Position numbers and translations under genes: made by a program. The notes under the pieces are model-generated. The model was not told the DNA's origin. It saw only the letters and a list, made by a program, of their open reading frames with translations, and did no database searches. This document shows, piece after piece, positions 13,443-21,343 of a stretch of DNA of 23,501 bases. Positions within the stretch are counted from its first letter, which is position 1, and every line of letters starts with the position of its first letter. The DNA comes from Nitrospira sp. (GTDB lineage: Bacteria > Nitrospirota > Thermodesulfovibrionia > Thermodesulfovibrionales > SM23-35), in the NCBI GenBank assembly GCA_016873575.1, contig VGWY01000010.1, positions 1-23,501 on the forward strand, in the 5' to 3' direction.

Positions 13443-15665
13443 GTGACTGCGAAGGAATTTTATGCCCATAGCATTGACGGAAAGACGGTTGATGACTGGC
13501 ACCGGCTTGAGGAGCATCTGAAGAATGCCGCTGAACTCGCCGCATCGTTTGCAGCGGAATTCGGATGCGAGAAGTGGGGACGATTGGCGGGGCTGTGGCA
13601 TGATCTGGGAAAGTACTCGGAAAATTTTCAGAAGATGCTCTTTGCTTCCGCCGATGCGCATGTTGAGACGCAGCCCGGAAGGGTCGATCATTCGACGGCA
13701 GGGGCGATTCATGCCATTGAAAAATTCAAAATCCCGGGCAGAATATTCAGCTATCTTATCGCCGGACACCACGCGGGGTTGCCGGATTGGCAAACTGATA
13801 CTGCTGGCAGAAAGAGCCTTGTACACCGTCTGCAGAATGTTGCGCTTCTCAAAGACCTGCCTTTCTCTAACATCCCTCATCATATCATTGAGCAATCACT
13901 ACCAAAACAAAAATTCATAACAACGGGAGGTCATGCCCTGTGGATAAGGATGCTTTACTCCTGCCTTGTTGACGCTGACTTTCTTGAAACAGAGGCTTTT
14001 CTTGAGCCGGAAAAAACAAAGACCCGAAAGGGGTACCCTTCATTGAATGAACTCCTGCCGCTCTTTGAATCATATATGACTGATAAACAGACAAAGGCAG
14101 ACGATACTTCTGTCAACAAACAGCGGGCGGAGATACTCAGGCAATGCATCGCAAAGTCAGCGCATAAGCCTGCAATATTCACGCTGACAGTTCCCACTGG
14201 TGGAGGCAAGACACTTTCCTCAATGGCATTCGCGCTGAATCATGCTGTAAAGCCCGGGCACAACAAGAGACGGATTATTTATGTTATCCCCTACACAAGC
14301 ATTATTGAACAAACAGCCGAACAGTTCAGGGATATAATCAAAGATGCAGTTGTCGAGCATCACAGCAATGTTGACGTGTCGGATGAGAGCAAGGAGACCG
14401 CAAGAAGCAGGCTTGCCTGTGAAAACTGGGACGCTTCGATTATTGTAACTACTTCAGTTCAATTCTTTGACTCGCTTTTTGCCAATCGTTCAAGCCGCTG
14501 CCGAAAGCTACACAACATTGTGAACAGTGTTGTTATCCTCGATGAAGTTCAATTATTACCGCCTGAATATCTCAATCCGATTCTTCATACGATGAAGGAG
14601 CTTCATCAAAATTACAACGTGACATTTGTCCTCAGCACGGCGACGCAACCTGCATTTGGAATACATAAGTCGTTTGATTTTCACTTTGAAGGATTGGGTG
14701 ATACGGTCGAGATAATGGAAAACCCCCTGTCCCTTCATGAGTCATTCAAGCGGGTTGAGGTGCATGTGCCAAACGATCTTCTTACGCACTGCGCATGGGA
14801 AGACCTTGCATCTGAACTTACTCAACATCCGTCAGTCTTGTGCATAGTCAACAGGCGTGACGACTGCCGGACTCTCTACGAATTGATGCCGGAGAAAGGA
14901 GAAAAAACCTTCCATCTCTCCGCCCTCATGTGCGGCGAGCATCGTTCAAAAGTGATTAATCAAATAAAGCAGAGACTCAAAGACAAAATCCCAACCCGTG
15001 TTATAAGCACCCAGCTTGTTGAGGCAGGCGTTGACCTCGATTTTCCAGTTGTCTACCGTGCCCTTGCGGGGCTTGATTCTATTGCACAGGCCGCCGGTAG
15101 ATGTAACCGCGAAGGACTCCTTGAGAGAGGAAGTGTCATGGTTTTTGTACCCCCGAGTAAAATCCCCATTGGTTACTTGAGACAGGCAGGTGAAATAGGC
15201 CGGAGACTACTTGCTGAGAAGACAGGAGATTTACTTTCGCCTAAGAGATTTGAACATTTTTTTAAAGAACTGTACTGGCTCCAAGGGAATAACCTGGACC
15301 AGCATGAAATTCTGAAAGACCTTGCCACTGACAAGGATTTGCGGTTCAGTTTTTTTTCAGCGGCAAAGAAATTTAAGTTAATTGATGATTCAAAATATGC
15401 TCCTGTAATTGTGTGTTACGAAGAAGGGGAAAGATTAATAGAGATGTTGAAAAAAATCGGCCCCGAACGATGGCTGATGAGAAGGCTTCAGAGATACGTT
15501 GTGAATTTACCAAAGTACGTCCATGCAAAGCTTTACAACAAAGGCGCTATTATTGAAGCTCATCCGGGAATATTTATTCAAGTGTATGGGGCAATGTATC
15601 ATCCTGAACTCGGTTTCTGTCCCGATAAATCCATGATCTACGAGCCAGATGACTTGATATTTTGA
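13443..15665 (+). CDS. cas3: CRISPR-associated nuclease-helicase Cas3 (type I-C)
   Basis: 740 residues with an N-terminal HD nuclease fused to a superfamily-2 helicase. This protein is recruited by Cascade to nick and degrade target DNA. HD domain: YAHS near the start, His25, the HD pair His53-Asp54 in GLWHDLGKYS, DHSTAGA (His83) and GHHAGLPDW (His109-His110). Helicase: Walker A VPTGGGKT (250-257), motif II DEVQ (367-370; many Cas3 have DEAH or DEVH), motif III STATQP, and motif VI QAAGRCNRE (549-557). The start is GTG 13443. An in-frame stop lies 12 nt upstream, and family alignment wants YAHS close to the N-terminus, so no other start fits, even though the ribosome binding site is very close. 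It heads the cas operon. Confidence 0.95.
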   Translation: MTAKEFYAHSIDGKTVDDWHRLEEHLKNAAELAASFAAEFGCEKWGRLAGLWHDLGKYSENFQKMLFASADAHVETQPGRVDHSTAGAIHAIEKFKIPGRIFSYLIAGHHAGLPDWQTDTAGRKSLVHRLQNVALLKDLPFSNIPHHIIEQSLPKQKFITTGGHALWIRMLYSCLVDADFLETEAFLEPEKTKTRKGYPSLNELLPLFESYMTDKQTKADDTSVNKQRAEILRQCIAKSAHKPAIFTLTVPTGGGKTLSSMAFALNHAVKPGHNKRRIIYVIPYTSIIEQTAEQFRDIIKDAVVEHHSNVDVSDESKETARSRLACENWDASIIVTTSVQFFDSLFANRSSRCRKLHNIVNSVVILDEVQLLPPEYLNPILHTMKELHQNYNVTFVLSTATQPAFGIHKSFDFHFEGLGDTVEIMENPLSLHESFKRVEVHVPNDLLTHCAWEDLASELTQHPSVLCIVNRRDDCRTLYELMPEKGEKTFHLSALMCGEHRSKVINQIKQRLKDKIPTRVISTQLVEAGVDLDFPVVYRALAGLDSIAQAAGRCNREGLLERGSVMVFVPPSKIPIGYLRQAGEIGRRLLAEKTGDLLSPKRFEHFFKELYWLQGNNLDQHEILKDLATDKDLRFSFFSAAKKFKLIDDSKYAPVIVCYEEGERLIEMLKKIGPERWLMRRLQRYVVNLPKYVHAKLYNKGAIIEAHPGIFIQVYGAMYHPELGFCPDKSMIYEPDDLIF

Positions 15666-15668
15666 CAT

Positions 15669-15730
15669 TCCCCTCCATTAAGAGGATTAAGGGCAACATG
15701 TCCCCTCTTTGGCAAAGAGGGGCAAGGGGA
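15669..15730. repeat. Palindromic repeat between cas3 and cas5c
   Basis: Inner stem CCCCTCTTTG-G-CAAAGAGGGG (15702-15722), outer arms TCCCCT (15669-15674) and AGGGGA (15725-15730). It is related in layout to 5512-5556 and 10071-10105. In RNA it would form a strong hairpin within the cas transcript just before the cas5c ribosome binding site. Confidence 0.7.
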
Positions 15731-15755
15731 GATTTTATAAATGAAAGGAGGACAC

Positions 15756-16430
15756 ATGAGAGATTCACCTATCAAAAGCAATGACTTCCGATTGAAGGTG
15801 TGGGGCAGAAACGCATGTTTTACCAGACCGGAGATGAAAGTCGAGCGCGTCTCATATGACGTCATAACGCCGTCTGCAGCACGCGGGGTACTTGAGGCTA
15901 TCTTGTGGAAGCCCGCCATCTGCTGGAAGGTGACGCAGATTGATGTCCTGAATCCGATCAAGTGGGAATCGGTACGGCGAAACGAAGTCGGTGCCGTCAT
16001 GTCTACGCGAACTAACGGACTGTTCATCGAAGAGCAAAGACAGCAGCGCGCAGCATTATTTTTGAGAGACGTGGCCTACACAATTCATGCGTATTTTGAG
16101 ATGACGGACAAGGCAGGCGCGGAAGATACTATTGTTAAATTTCAGGAGATGTTTCTTCGCAGGGCAGAAAGAGGACAGTGCTTTCATCGTCCATATCTTG
16201 GCTGCCGAGAGTTCGCGGCAGAATTTGAAGTATTTACAAACGGCAAGCCCCTTCCGGAAACGATTTCAGAAACCCGCGACCTCGGCTGGATGCTATACGA
16301 TATTTACCATGACAACTCATCGGACAAAAGTTTACAACATTTCTGTAACGATCATTGCCGACCATCATTCTTTAGGGCAAGTCTCAATAACGGACGACTG
16401 ATGATTGACGAAAAGGAGGTGAGACAGTGA
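15756..16430 (+). CDS. cas5c: Cas5c (Cas5d), pre-crRNA endonuclease of type I-C
   Basis: 224 residues. In type I-C this Cas5 variant replaces Cas6: it cuts the repeat RNA and then stays on the 5' handle of the crRNA within Cascade. Seen here are the N-terminal strand FRLKVWGRNACFTRPEMKVERVSYDVITPSAARGVLEAILW, typical of the family, and the conserved RGQCFHRPYLGCREFAAEF segment (about 144-162), which carries the region where Cas5d enzymes place catalytic Lys/His residues. The start is ATG 15756, because AAAGGAGG lies 4 nt before it. An ATG at 15741 lies before that ribosome binding site. The gene's TGA overlaps the GTG of cas8c by four bases. Confidence 0.95.
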   Translation: MRDSPIKSNDFRLKVWGRNACFTRPEMKVERVSYDVITPSAARGVLEAILWKPAICWKVTQIDVLNPIKWESVRRNEVGAVMSTRTNGLFIEEQRQQRAALFLRDVAYTIHAYFEMTDKAGAEDTIVKFQEMFLRRAERGQCFHRPYLGCREFAAEFEVFTNGKPLPETISETRDLGWMLYDIYHDNSSDKSLQHFCNDHCRPSFFRASLNNGRLMIDEKEVRQ

Positions 16431-18262
16431 TTTTGCAGGCATTGACATCTTATTACTACAGAAAGGAGGATGAGTTGCCGTCTGAAGGATTTGAGCAGAA
16501 AGAAATTCCTTTCCTGATTATCATTAATCAGGATGGTGAATTCATCAATTTACAAGACACTCGAACGCCTTTCGGTAAAAGACTTATAGCAAGAAAATTC
16601 GTCGTACCAAAAGAAAACGCATTATCAGGGAAGAATGCATGGCAAGCAACGAATCTTCTTTGGGATCACTATGGCTATGTGCTTGGATGTCCTAAAACAG
16701 ATAGTAGCAAAGACAAAGAAATGGCAGAGAAGCAGCATAGAACTTTCATAGCGCAAGTGCAAGCACTTGCCGACACATTTCCAGAAGACCTTGAGCTTCA
16801 GGCGGTCAGGCGTTTCTATACGGGCGAACACTATAAAAAAGTTTTTGAGCATCCTTCATGGCAAGACTGCAGGAAGATTAATGGCTGCAATCTCAGCTTT
16901 CAGATTAATGGAGAAAATCGTCTTATTTGCCAGAGTGAAAATGTTAGCTCTTACGTTTCAAGAACTATCGAAGCCGAATCCGATGACGATGGCGATAATT
17001 CTGAACCGCGTGATATCGAGGGCATTTGTATGATTACTGGTGAGCGTGCGTCAATTGCTCGACTGCATCCGAGAACGCCAATAGCAGGAGCAAAAAGCAA
17101 TGCCAAGATCGTATCCTTCCAGAAAAACATGGGCTTTGATTCGTATGGCAAACAACAGAGCTATAATGCGCCTGTCAGCAAACGAGCTGCCTTTGCTTAC
17201 ACAACTGCTCTTAATTATATGCTCGCCAAAGATTCACGTCAGAAAATATACGTGGGTGATGCTACTACCGTCTTTTGGGCTGGAAAGAAACATGAGATTG
17301 AAGACTGGTTTACAGACATATTCGGCGAACCTGCTAAAGGAGAATCCGAACAGGATAACGCTGCTATAAGGGCGTTATTTGAATCAATGAAAACCGGAGT
17401 GCCGCCTTTAGAGTGGAATTTAAATCAGTTTTATGTCCTCGGACTCTCACCAAACTCAGCTCGAATAGCTATTCGTTTCTGGTATTCGGGAACAGTGGCT
17501 GAGGTAGCAACAAGCATATTGCAGCATTTTGAAGACTTGAGTATTGTCCATGCTGACTATGAAATGCCACATTGTTCGCTTAATGAAATACTTGCAGCAA
17601 CAGCGGTAGAAACAAACGACCCGAAAAAGACAAATCGCGTTTACTTCAGAGGAAAATATTATGATGTGACACCCAATCTTGCAGGTGATTTTATGAAGGC
17701 GATTCTTTCAGGCACTCCTTATCCTGAAACGCTTTTATCTTCAGTTATAAGAAGGATAAAAGCTGACCAATCTAAAAAGGATCGCAATGGAAGAACAATA
17801 CCAAATGTTACGTATCCTCGCGCAGCGCTCATTAAAGGAATCTTGGTTAGAGACACACGATATAAAAATGAAAAGGAGGAGATTAGCATGGCATTGGACA
17901 CAAGCAATACAAACCCAGGCTATCTACTGGGACGACTTTTTGCCGTACTTGAAAAAGTGCAAATTGAGTCAGCAGGTGGCGAAGGTAAAATTAACGCAAC
18001 AATCCGTGATCGGTTCTATGGTTCGGCATCAAGCACACCTGTAGCAGTATTTGCGCACCTGATGAAACTGAAGAACCATCATTTGGCAAAGATAGAAAAC
18101 TACAAGAACTTTTATGAAAAATTGATCGGAGAAATTACAGACAAAATATCGGCTGATAATGCGTACCCCACTCATCTTTCATTGGATGATCAGGGGCGTT
18201 TTGCAGTCGGCTATTATCACCAGAGGCAGGATTTTTTCAAAAAGAAAGATGCACTTGAATAA
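16427..18262 (+). CDS. cas8c: Cas8c (Csd1), large subunit of type I-C Cascade
   Basis: 611 residues. Cas8c recognises the PAM and helps open target DNA. Family marks are the start MILQALTSYYYRK, GKNAWQATNLLWDHYGYVLG, FVLGLSPNSARIAIRFWYSG-like text (here FYVLGLSPNSARIAIRF), and the C-terminal helical region from NTNPGYLLGRLFAVLEK to SLDDQGRFAVGYYHQRQDFF. The start is GTG 16427 with an excellent ribosome binding site (AAAGGAGG about 8 nt upstream), overlapping the cas5c stop. The last 124 codons also form a separate gene, cas11c, from an internal ATG. The stretch 16665-17130 looks normal, and no frameshift was seen. Confidence 0.95.
   Translation: MILQALTSYYYRKEDELPSEGFEQKEIPFLIIINQDGEFINLQDTRTPFGKRLIARKFVVPKENALSGKNAWQATNLLWDHYGYVLGCPKTDSSKDKEMAEKQHRTFIAQVQALADTFPEDLELQAVRRFYTGEHYKKVFEHPSWQDCRKINGCNLSFQINGENRLICQSENVSSYVSRTIEAESDDDGDNSEPRDIEGICMITGERASIARLHPRTPIAGAKSNAKIVSFQKNMGFDSYGKQQSYNAPVSKRAAFAYTTALNYMLAKDSRQKIYVGDATTVFWAGKKHEIEDWFTDIFGEPAKGESEQDNAAIRALFESMKTGVPPLEWNLNQFYVLGLSPNSARIAIRFWYSGTVAEVATSILQHFEDLSIVHADYEMPHCSLNEILAATAVETNDPKKTNRVYFRGKYYDVTPNLAGDFMKAILSGTPYPETLLSSVIRRIKADQSKKDRNGRTIPNVTYPRAALIKGILVRDTRYKNEKEEISMALDTSNTNPGYLLGRLFAVLEKVQIESAGGEGKINATIRDRFYGSASSTPVAVFAHLMKLKNHHLAKIENYKNFYEKLIGEITDKISADNAYPTHLSLDDQGRFAVGYYHQRQDFFKKKDALE
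17888..18262 (+). CDS. cas11c: Cas11c small subunit from an internal start within cas8c
   Basis: Within cas8c and in the same frame, AAAAGGAGGA (17871-17880) is followed 7 nt later by ATG 17888, a better initiation site than that of most genes here. It gives a 124-residue, mostly helical protein (MALDTSNTNPGYLLGRLFAV onward) equal to Cas8c residues 488-611. Type I-C systems are known to make Cas11c in exactly this way. Two copies line the Cascade belly and bind the non-target strand. The purine run in the ribosome binding site costs only Lys-Glu-Glu codons (EKEEIS) in Cas8c. What is seen is the ribosome binding site and start; expression is inferred from the family. Confidence 0.85.
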   Translation: MALDTSNTNPGYLLGRLFAVLEKVQIESAGGEGKINATIRDRFYGSASSTPVAVFAHLMKLKNHHLAKIENYKNFYEKLIGEITDKISADNAYPTHLSLDDQGRFAVGYYHQRQDFFKKKDALE

Positions 18263-18286
18263 ATAAATTCCGAAGGAGGAATAAAC

Positions 18287-19381
18287 ATGAGCAACATAAT
18301 AAACAACCGGTATGATTTTGTACTATTCTTTGATGTAAAGGACGGTAACCCTAACGGAGACCCAGATGCTGGAAATCTTCCACGAGTTGATCCCGAAACA
18401 GGACATGGGCTTGTAACGGATGTGTGTCTCAAGAGAAAGGTAAGAAACTATGTCGCGTTAGATAAGAATTATGCTCCAAAATTTGATATTTACGTCAAAG
18501 AAAAGGCAGTTCTTGGAAGAGCACATGTTCAAGCGTTTAAAGATTTGAATATTCAGCTTGGTGAAGAATCCAGACAAAATATCTCAAAAGAATTAGTGGA
18601 GAGTTTGGAAGAAATAGGATTGCCCGAAGGGTTAAGTATTGACCTGAATGATGAAACAGATACTTATTCTCTTATTGTTGCTTCCGATGCCTATAAAAAG
18701 TCTATTAAAGAATGGCTAAAAGAAGTAAAACCTTCAAAAGAAATTAAGAGCTTGATTACTGATGTTCTTAAAAATGCAAAATCAAGACGACCGAATGGCG
18801 AAGAAGTTGAGATGGGCAGAAAGAAGATGTGTGAAACTTTTTATGATATAAGAACATTCGGTGCTGTCCTTGCATTGAAGAGTGCTCCAAACTGCGGTCA
18901 GGTTCGAGGGCCTGTCCAGTTAACATTTGCCCGAAGTGTTGATCAGGTTGTACCGCTTGAACACAGTATTACCCGCATGGCTGTTGCTACTGAGGCAGAG
19001 GCTGAAAAACAGCAAGGCGACAACAGGACTATGGGAAGAAAGTTTACAGTTCCCTACGGTCTTTACCGTTGTCATGGTTTCGTGTCCGCACCGTTTGCAG
19101 CACAGACAGGTTTTAACGAAGATGATTTGAATCTGCTCTGGAATGCGCTTCTTGAGATGTTTGAGCATGACCGTTCTGCAGCGCGTGGACAAATGGCAAC
19201 GCGTAAGCTGATAGTCTTTAAGCATAGTTCAAAATTAGGCAATACACCGGCATATAAACTCTTTGATATGGTGACCGCAAAAGCGAAGGCTAATCCTGTG
19301 CGTGATTTTAGCGACTATGACATTACAGTTCCTAAAGCGACAGATATACCGCAAGGAGTGTCATTAGAGGAGAAACTTTAA
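18287..19381 (+). CDS. cas7c: Cas7c (Csd2), backbone subunit of type I-C Cascade, enlarged form
   Basis: 364 residues; common Cas7c proteins are near 280-300. Several copies coat the crRNA spacer. Family motifs are RYDFVLFFDVKDGNPNGDPDAGNLPRVDPETG (8-39), LVTDVCLKRKVRNYV, the CETFYDIRTFGAV segment (182-194), CGQVRGPVQLTFARSVD, PLEHSITRMAV, GDNRTMGRKFTVPYGLYRCHGFVSA, and MFEHDRSAARGQM. The additional length lies mainly between residues about 82 and 175 (QAFKDLNIQLGEESRQNISK onward to KSRRPNGEEV), a charged, probably helical insertion, plus a short C-terminal tail. The ribosome binding site is AAGGAGGA before ATG 18287. Confidence 0.95.
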   Translation: MSNIINNRYDFVLFFDVKDGNPNGDPDAGNLPRVDPETGHGLVTDVCLKRKVRNYVALDKNYAPKFDIYVKEKAVLGRAHVQAFKDLNIQLGEESRQNISKELVESLEEIGLPEGLSIDLNDETDTYSLIVASDAYKKSIKEWLKEVKPSKEIKSLITDVLKNAKSRRPNGEEVEMGRKKMCETFYDIRTFGAVLALKSAPNCGQVRGPVQLTFARSVDQVVPLEHSITRMAVATEAEAEKQQGDNRTMGRKFTVPYGLYRCHGFVSAPFAAQTGFNEDDLNLLWNALLEMFEHDRSAARGQMATRKLIVFKHSSKLGNTPAYKLFDMVTAKAKANPVRDFSDYDITVPKATDIPQGVSLEEKL

Positions 19382-19403
19382 CAACAAATAGAGGTAAAAC
19401 AGA

Positions 19404-19997
19404 ATGAAAGATCCTAACGAATACCCGCAACTCATCCCGCCGCATGGCGGATACCTGAACCTAAGGTCCTATCAGACCGCTGAAATCGTCTATGACGCTA
19501 CGGTGGTGTTTTGTGATCGTTTTATCGACAAGAGGTCACGCACGCATGATCAGATGGTGCAGGCTGCACGGAGCGGTGTACAGAACATCGCCGAGGGAAG
19601 CATGGCCTCCGCTACCTCGAAGAAGACCGAACTCAAACTGACCGGGGTAGCCCGTGCGAGTCTGGAAGAATTGTTACTGGACTTCCATGCTTTTCTCCGC
19701 CAGCGGGGCCTGCGCATCTGGGCTAAGGATTCACCGGAAGCTCTTGCGGTGAGAAGGAAATATCAGTCAGACAAGTCGGACAGGTCTGACAGGTCGGGTC
19801 CTTCTGACCCCTATGGAATTCTAACAGCCACTGCGGAGGTTGCGGCAAACAGGCTTATTTGTCTGATCAACCAGGCCAGCTTCCTCTTAGGGCGACAACT
19901 TCAGAGGCTCGAACAACAATTTCTAAAAGAGGGCGGATTCACAGAAAGGCTCTATCAAGCGCGATCACAGGTGCGCAATGGGAGAAAGAAGATTTGA
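19404..19997 (+). CDS. Four-helix-bundle protein (23S rRNA intervening-sequence/suffix-domain type) inside the cas operon
   Basis: 197 residues. The core YLNLRSYQTAEIVYDATVVF, DQMVQAARSGVQNIAEGSMASATSKKTELKLTGVARASLEELLLDFHAFLRQRG matches the S23 four-helix-bundle family, found in 23S rRNA intervening sequences and as stand-alone genes. The C-terminal ANRLICLINQASFLLGRQLQRLEQQFLKEGGFTERL is the suffix-type extension. Its molecular role is unknown, though the DGR protein Avd has the same fold. A low-complexity linker (SDKSDRSDRS) is encoded by nonamer repeats. By eye it is more GC-rich than cas7c, suggesting separate origin. It sits 22 nt after cas7c, and its TGA overlaps the TTG of cas4, so it reads as part of the operon. 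It is not a standard cas gene. Confidence 0.85.
   Translation: MKDPNEYPQLIPPHGGYLNLRSYQTAEIVYDATVVFCDRFIDKRSRTHDQMVQAARSGVQNIAEGSMASATSKKTELKLTGVARASLEELLLDFHAFLRQRGLRIWAKDSPEALAVRRKYQSDKSDRSDRSGPSDPYGILTATAEVAANRLICLINQASFLLGRQLQRLEQQFLKEGGFTERLYQARSQVRNGRKKI
19767..19793 (+). repeat. Nonamer array in the four-helix gene
   Basis: Three consecutive 9-bp units of the form TCNGACARG (TCAGACAAG, TCGGACAGG, TCTGACAGG) encoding Ser-Asp-Lys/Arg. Nine is a multiple of three, so copy changes keep the frame. Confidence 0.75.
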
Positions 19998-20620
19998 ATT
20001 ACACCGAAGACGATCTAATTCAACTTTCGGCTTTACAGCACATTGTATTCTGTGAGAGGCAGTGCGCCCTAATCCATATCGAGCAGTTATGGGATGAGAA
20101 TCTTTTTACTGCCGAAGGCAGGATCATGCATGACAAAGTTGACACTGCAAATAAAGAGTCGAGGGGGAATATCCGCATTGAATACGGCGTGCCTATTCGC
20201 TCGCTCAGGCTCGGTCTCATCGGCAAGGCTGATGTAGTTGAATTCCACAGGATGGATGACGGGACATGGATACCTTTTCCCGTTGAATACAAACGTGGGA
20301 AACCCAAGATGGATGATTGCGATAAAGTTCAGCTTTGCGCACAGGCGATCTGTCTTGAAGAGATGCTCAATGTTGAGATCAAAAACGGGGCGCTCTTTTA
20401 TGGCCGGACACGGCGCAGGGAAGATGTTGTTTTCGACGAAAAATTACGGCTGGAGACAGAAGATGCAGCGATGAAGGTGCATATGCTGATTGAATCTGGC
20501 ATAACACCAAAACCTGAATATTCAAAAAAGTGCAAAAAATGTTCTTTATATGAACTCTGTATGCCGAAGGTAAGCAGCAAGGCGAGCAATTATCTGATGA
20601 AAGCGGTTGAGGGAGAATGA
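19994..20620 (+). CDS. cas4: Cas4 exonuclease (type I-C adaptation)
   Basis: 208 residues from TTG 19994. The open frame extends further upstream, but that part overlaps the four-helix gene and has no family similarity, while I-C Cas4 begins just before the ISALQH-type segment (here LIQLSALQHIVFCERQCALIH). It is a RecB-like nuclease that trims prespacers and selects PAM-bearing ends. Marks are the first cluster cysteine Cys20, GLIGKADVVEF and PVEYKRGKPK (catalytic Asp, Glu-x-Lys), QLCAQAICLEEM, and the three C-terminal cysteines in KKCKKCSLYELC for the iron-sulfur cluster. GGAG lies about 9 nt before the TTG. The start overlaps the TGA of the preceding gene (TTGA), implying translational coupling. 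Confidence 0.93.
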   Translation: MNYTEDDLIQLSALQHIVFCERQCALIHIEQLWDENLFTAEGRIMHDKVDTANKESRGNIRIEYGVPIRSLRLGLIGKADVVEFHRMDDGTWIPFPVEYKRGKPKMDDCDKVQLCAQAICLEEMLNVEIKNGALFYGRTRRREDVVFDEKLRLETEDAAMKVHMLIESGITPKPEYSKKCKKCSLYELCMPKVSSKASNYLMKAVEGE

Positions 20621-20697
20621 CTTGCAAAATCTCTTCTTGCAATTTCCGGTTTAATAAGATATCCTTACAGTAAGGAGGTAAGGAAACATGCTTGCAA
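20621..20697 (+). promoter_or_regulatory. Candidate promoter/operator of the AbrB-PIN module
   Basis: CTTGCAA occurs three times: 20621-20627, 20636-20642 and 20691-20697 (the last just after the AbrB ATG). The middle copy overlaps a possible -35 (TTGCAA) set 17 bp from TATCCT (20660-20665). AbrB-type antitoxins usually repress their own promoter, so these may be binding sites. Confidence 0.35.
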
Positions 20698-20927
20698 AGA
20701 AAACATCAAAAAATCAGCTCACATTGCCAAAAGAGATCGTCAGGGAATTTCCGGATACGGATTATTTTGACGTTACGGTTAAGGAAAGAAAGATAATACT
20801 TATGCCTGTCAAGATAACCCATGCGGATATGACACTTGAGGGAGTAAGAGAGAAACTAAAGAAACTCGGTATTACCGAAAGCGATGTGACTGAGGCAGTA
20901 AAATGGGCAAGAAAGAAAAGACGATAG
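20688..20927 (+). CDS. AbrB/SpoVT-like antitoxin
   Basis: 79 residues. The N-terminal half is a swapped-hairpin AbrB DNA-binding domain: LAKKTSKNQLTLPKEIVREF, then DYFDVTVKERKIILMPV, with the family's NQ-x-T-L/I-PKE pattern. The C-terminal helix (DMTLEGVREKLKKLGITESDVTEAVKWARKKRR) would bind and block the PIN toxin encoded next. The ribosome binding site is strong (AAGGAGG 10 nt before ATG 20688). The 25-nt overlap with the toxin gene is typical for toxin-antitoxin pairs. It lies between cas4 and cas1 on the operon strand. Confidence 0.88.
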   Translation: MLAKKTSKNQLTLPKEIVREFPDTDYFDVTVKERKIILMPVKITHADMTLEGVREKLKKLGITESDVTEAVKWARKKRR

Positions 20928-21343
20928 GAAAGGTTGTTCTTGACACCAATATACTGGTATCGGCCCTGTTGTTTAAAGGCGATCTCGCAGGGATAGTCGA
21001 TCTCTGGAAAAGGGGTAGAATTATTCCCGTACTATCGAAAGAAACTTTTGCAGAGTTTAAGGCTGTTCTTGAATATCCAAAGTTCTCCCTGACACGGCAG
21101 GAGATGCAACTGATAATTGAGGAGGAAGTTCTGCCGTATTTTGAAATCGTGGAAATTATCGATAAAACCAAAAGCATATGCAGAGACCCGGATGACGATA
21201 AATTTATTGCCTGCGCTGTATCCGCATCAGCGGACTTTGTTGTCACCGGAGACAAGGATTTGCTGGATTTAGGCAAATACAAGTCTGTCAGAATTATAAA
21301 CGCTTCAATGTTGTTGAATATGTTTAGCCTGAGGGAAAATTGA
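20903..21343 (+). CDS. PIN-domain toxin (VapC-like ribonuclease)
   Basis: 146 residues of the putative PIN-family toxin group. Acidic active-site residues are in place: Asp14 in VVLDTNILVSALL, Glu51 in SKETFAEFKAVL, and the Asp96-Asp99 cluster in RDPDDDKFIACAVSASADFVVTGDKDLL, which also carries Asp117. The toxin is therefore probably active as a metal-dependent RNase, with tRNA or mRNA as target. It overlaps the antitoxin gene by 25 nt, and its own TGA overlaps the TTG start of cas1. Any event that disrupts the operon here would touch both the toxin and adaptation genes. Confidence 0.88.
   Translation: MGKKEKTIGKVVLDTNILVSALLFKGDLAGIVDLWKRGRIIPVLSKETFAEFKAVLEYPKFSLTRQEMQLIIEEEVLPYFEIVEIIDKTKSICRDPDDDKFIACAVSASADFVVTGDKDLLDLGKYKSVRIINASMLLNMFSLREN

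Noticed and set aside
13383..13895. Long minus-strand frame opposite the start of cas3
   Set aside because: cas3 HD-domain motifs on the + strand are unmistakable; the other strand reads as non-protein-like sequence.
15741..15755. Upstream ATG for cas5c
   Set aside because: It precedes the AAAGGAGG ribosome binding site that serves ATG 15756.
19859..19993. Longer N-terminus for Cas4
   Set aside because: The extra 45 residues overlap the four-helix gene in another frame and do not resemble Cas4. The TTG at 19994 fits family length and has a ribosome binding site.
19404..19997. Diversity-generating retroelement, suggested by the Avd-like four-helix fold
   Set aside because: No reverse transcriptase, template repeat or variable repeat is present in the window.
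19404..19997. 23S rRNA intervening sequence
   Set aside because: No rRNA sequence flanks the gene; both neighbours are cas genes.
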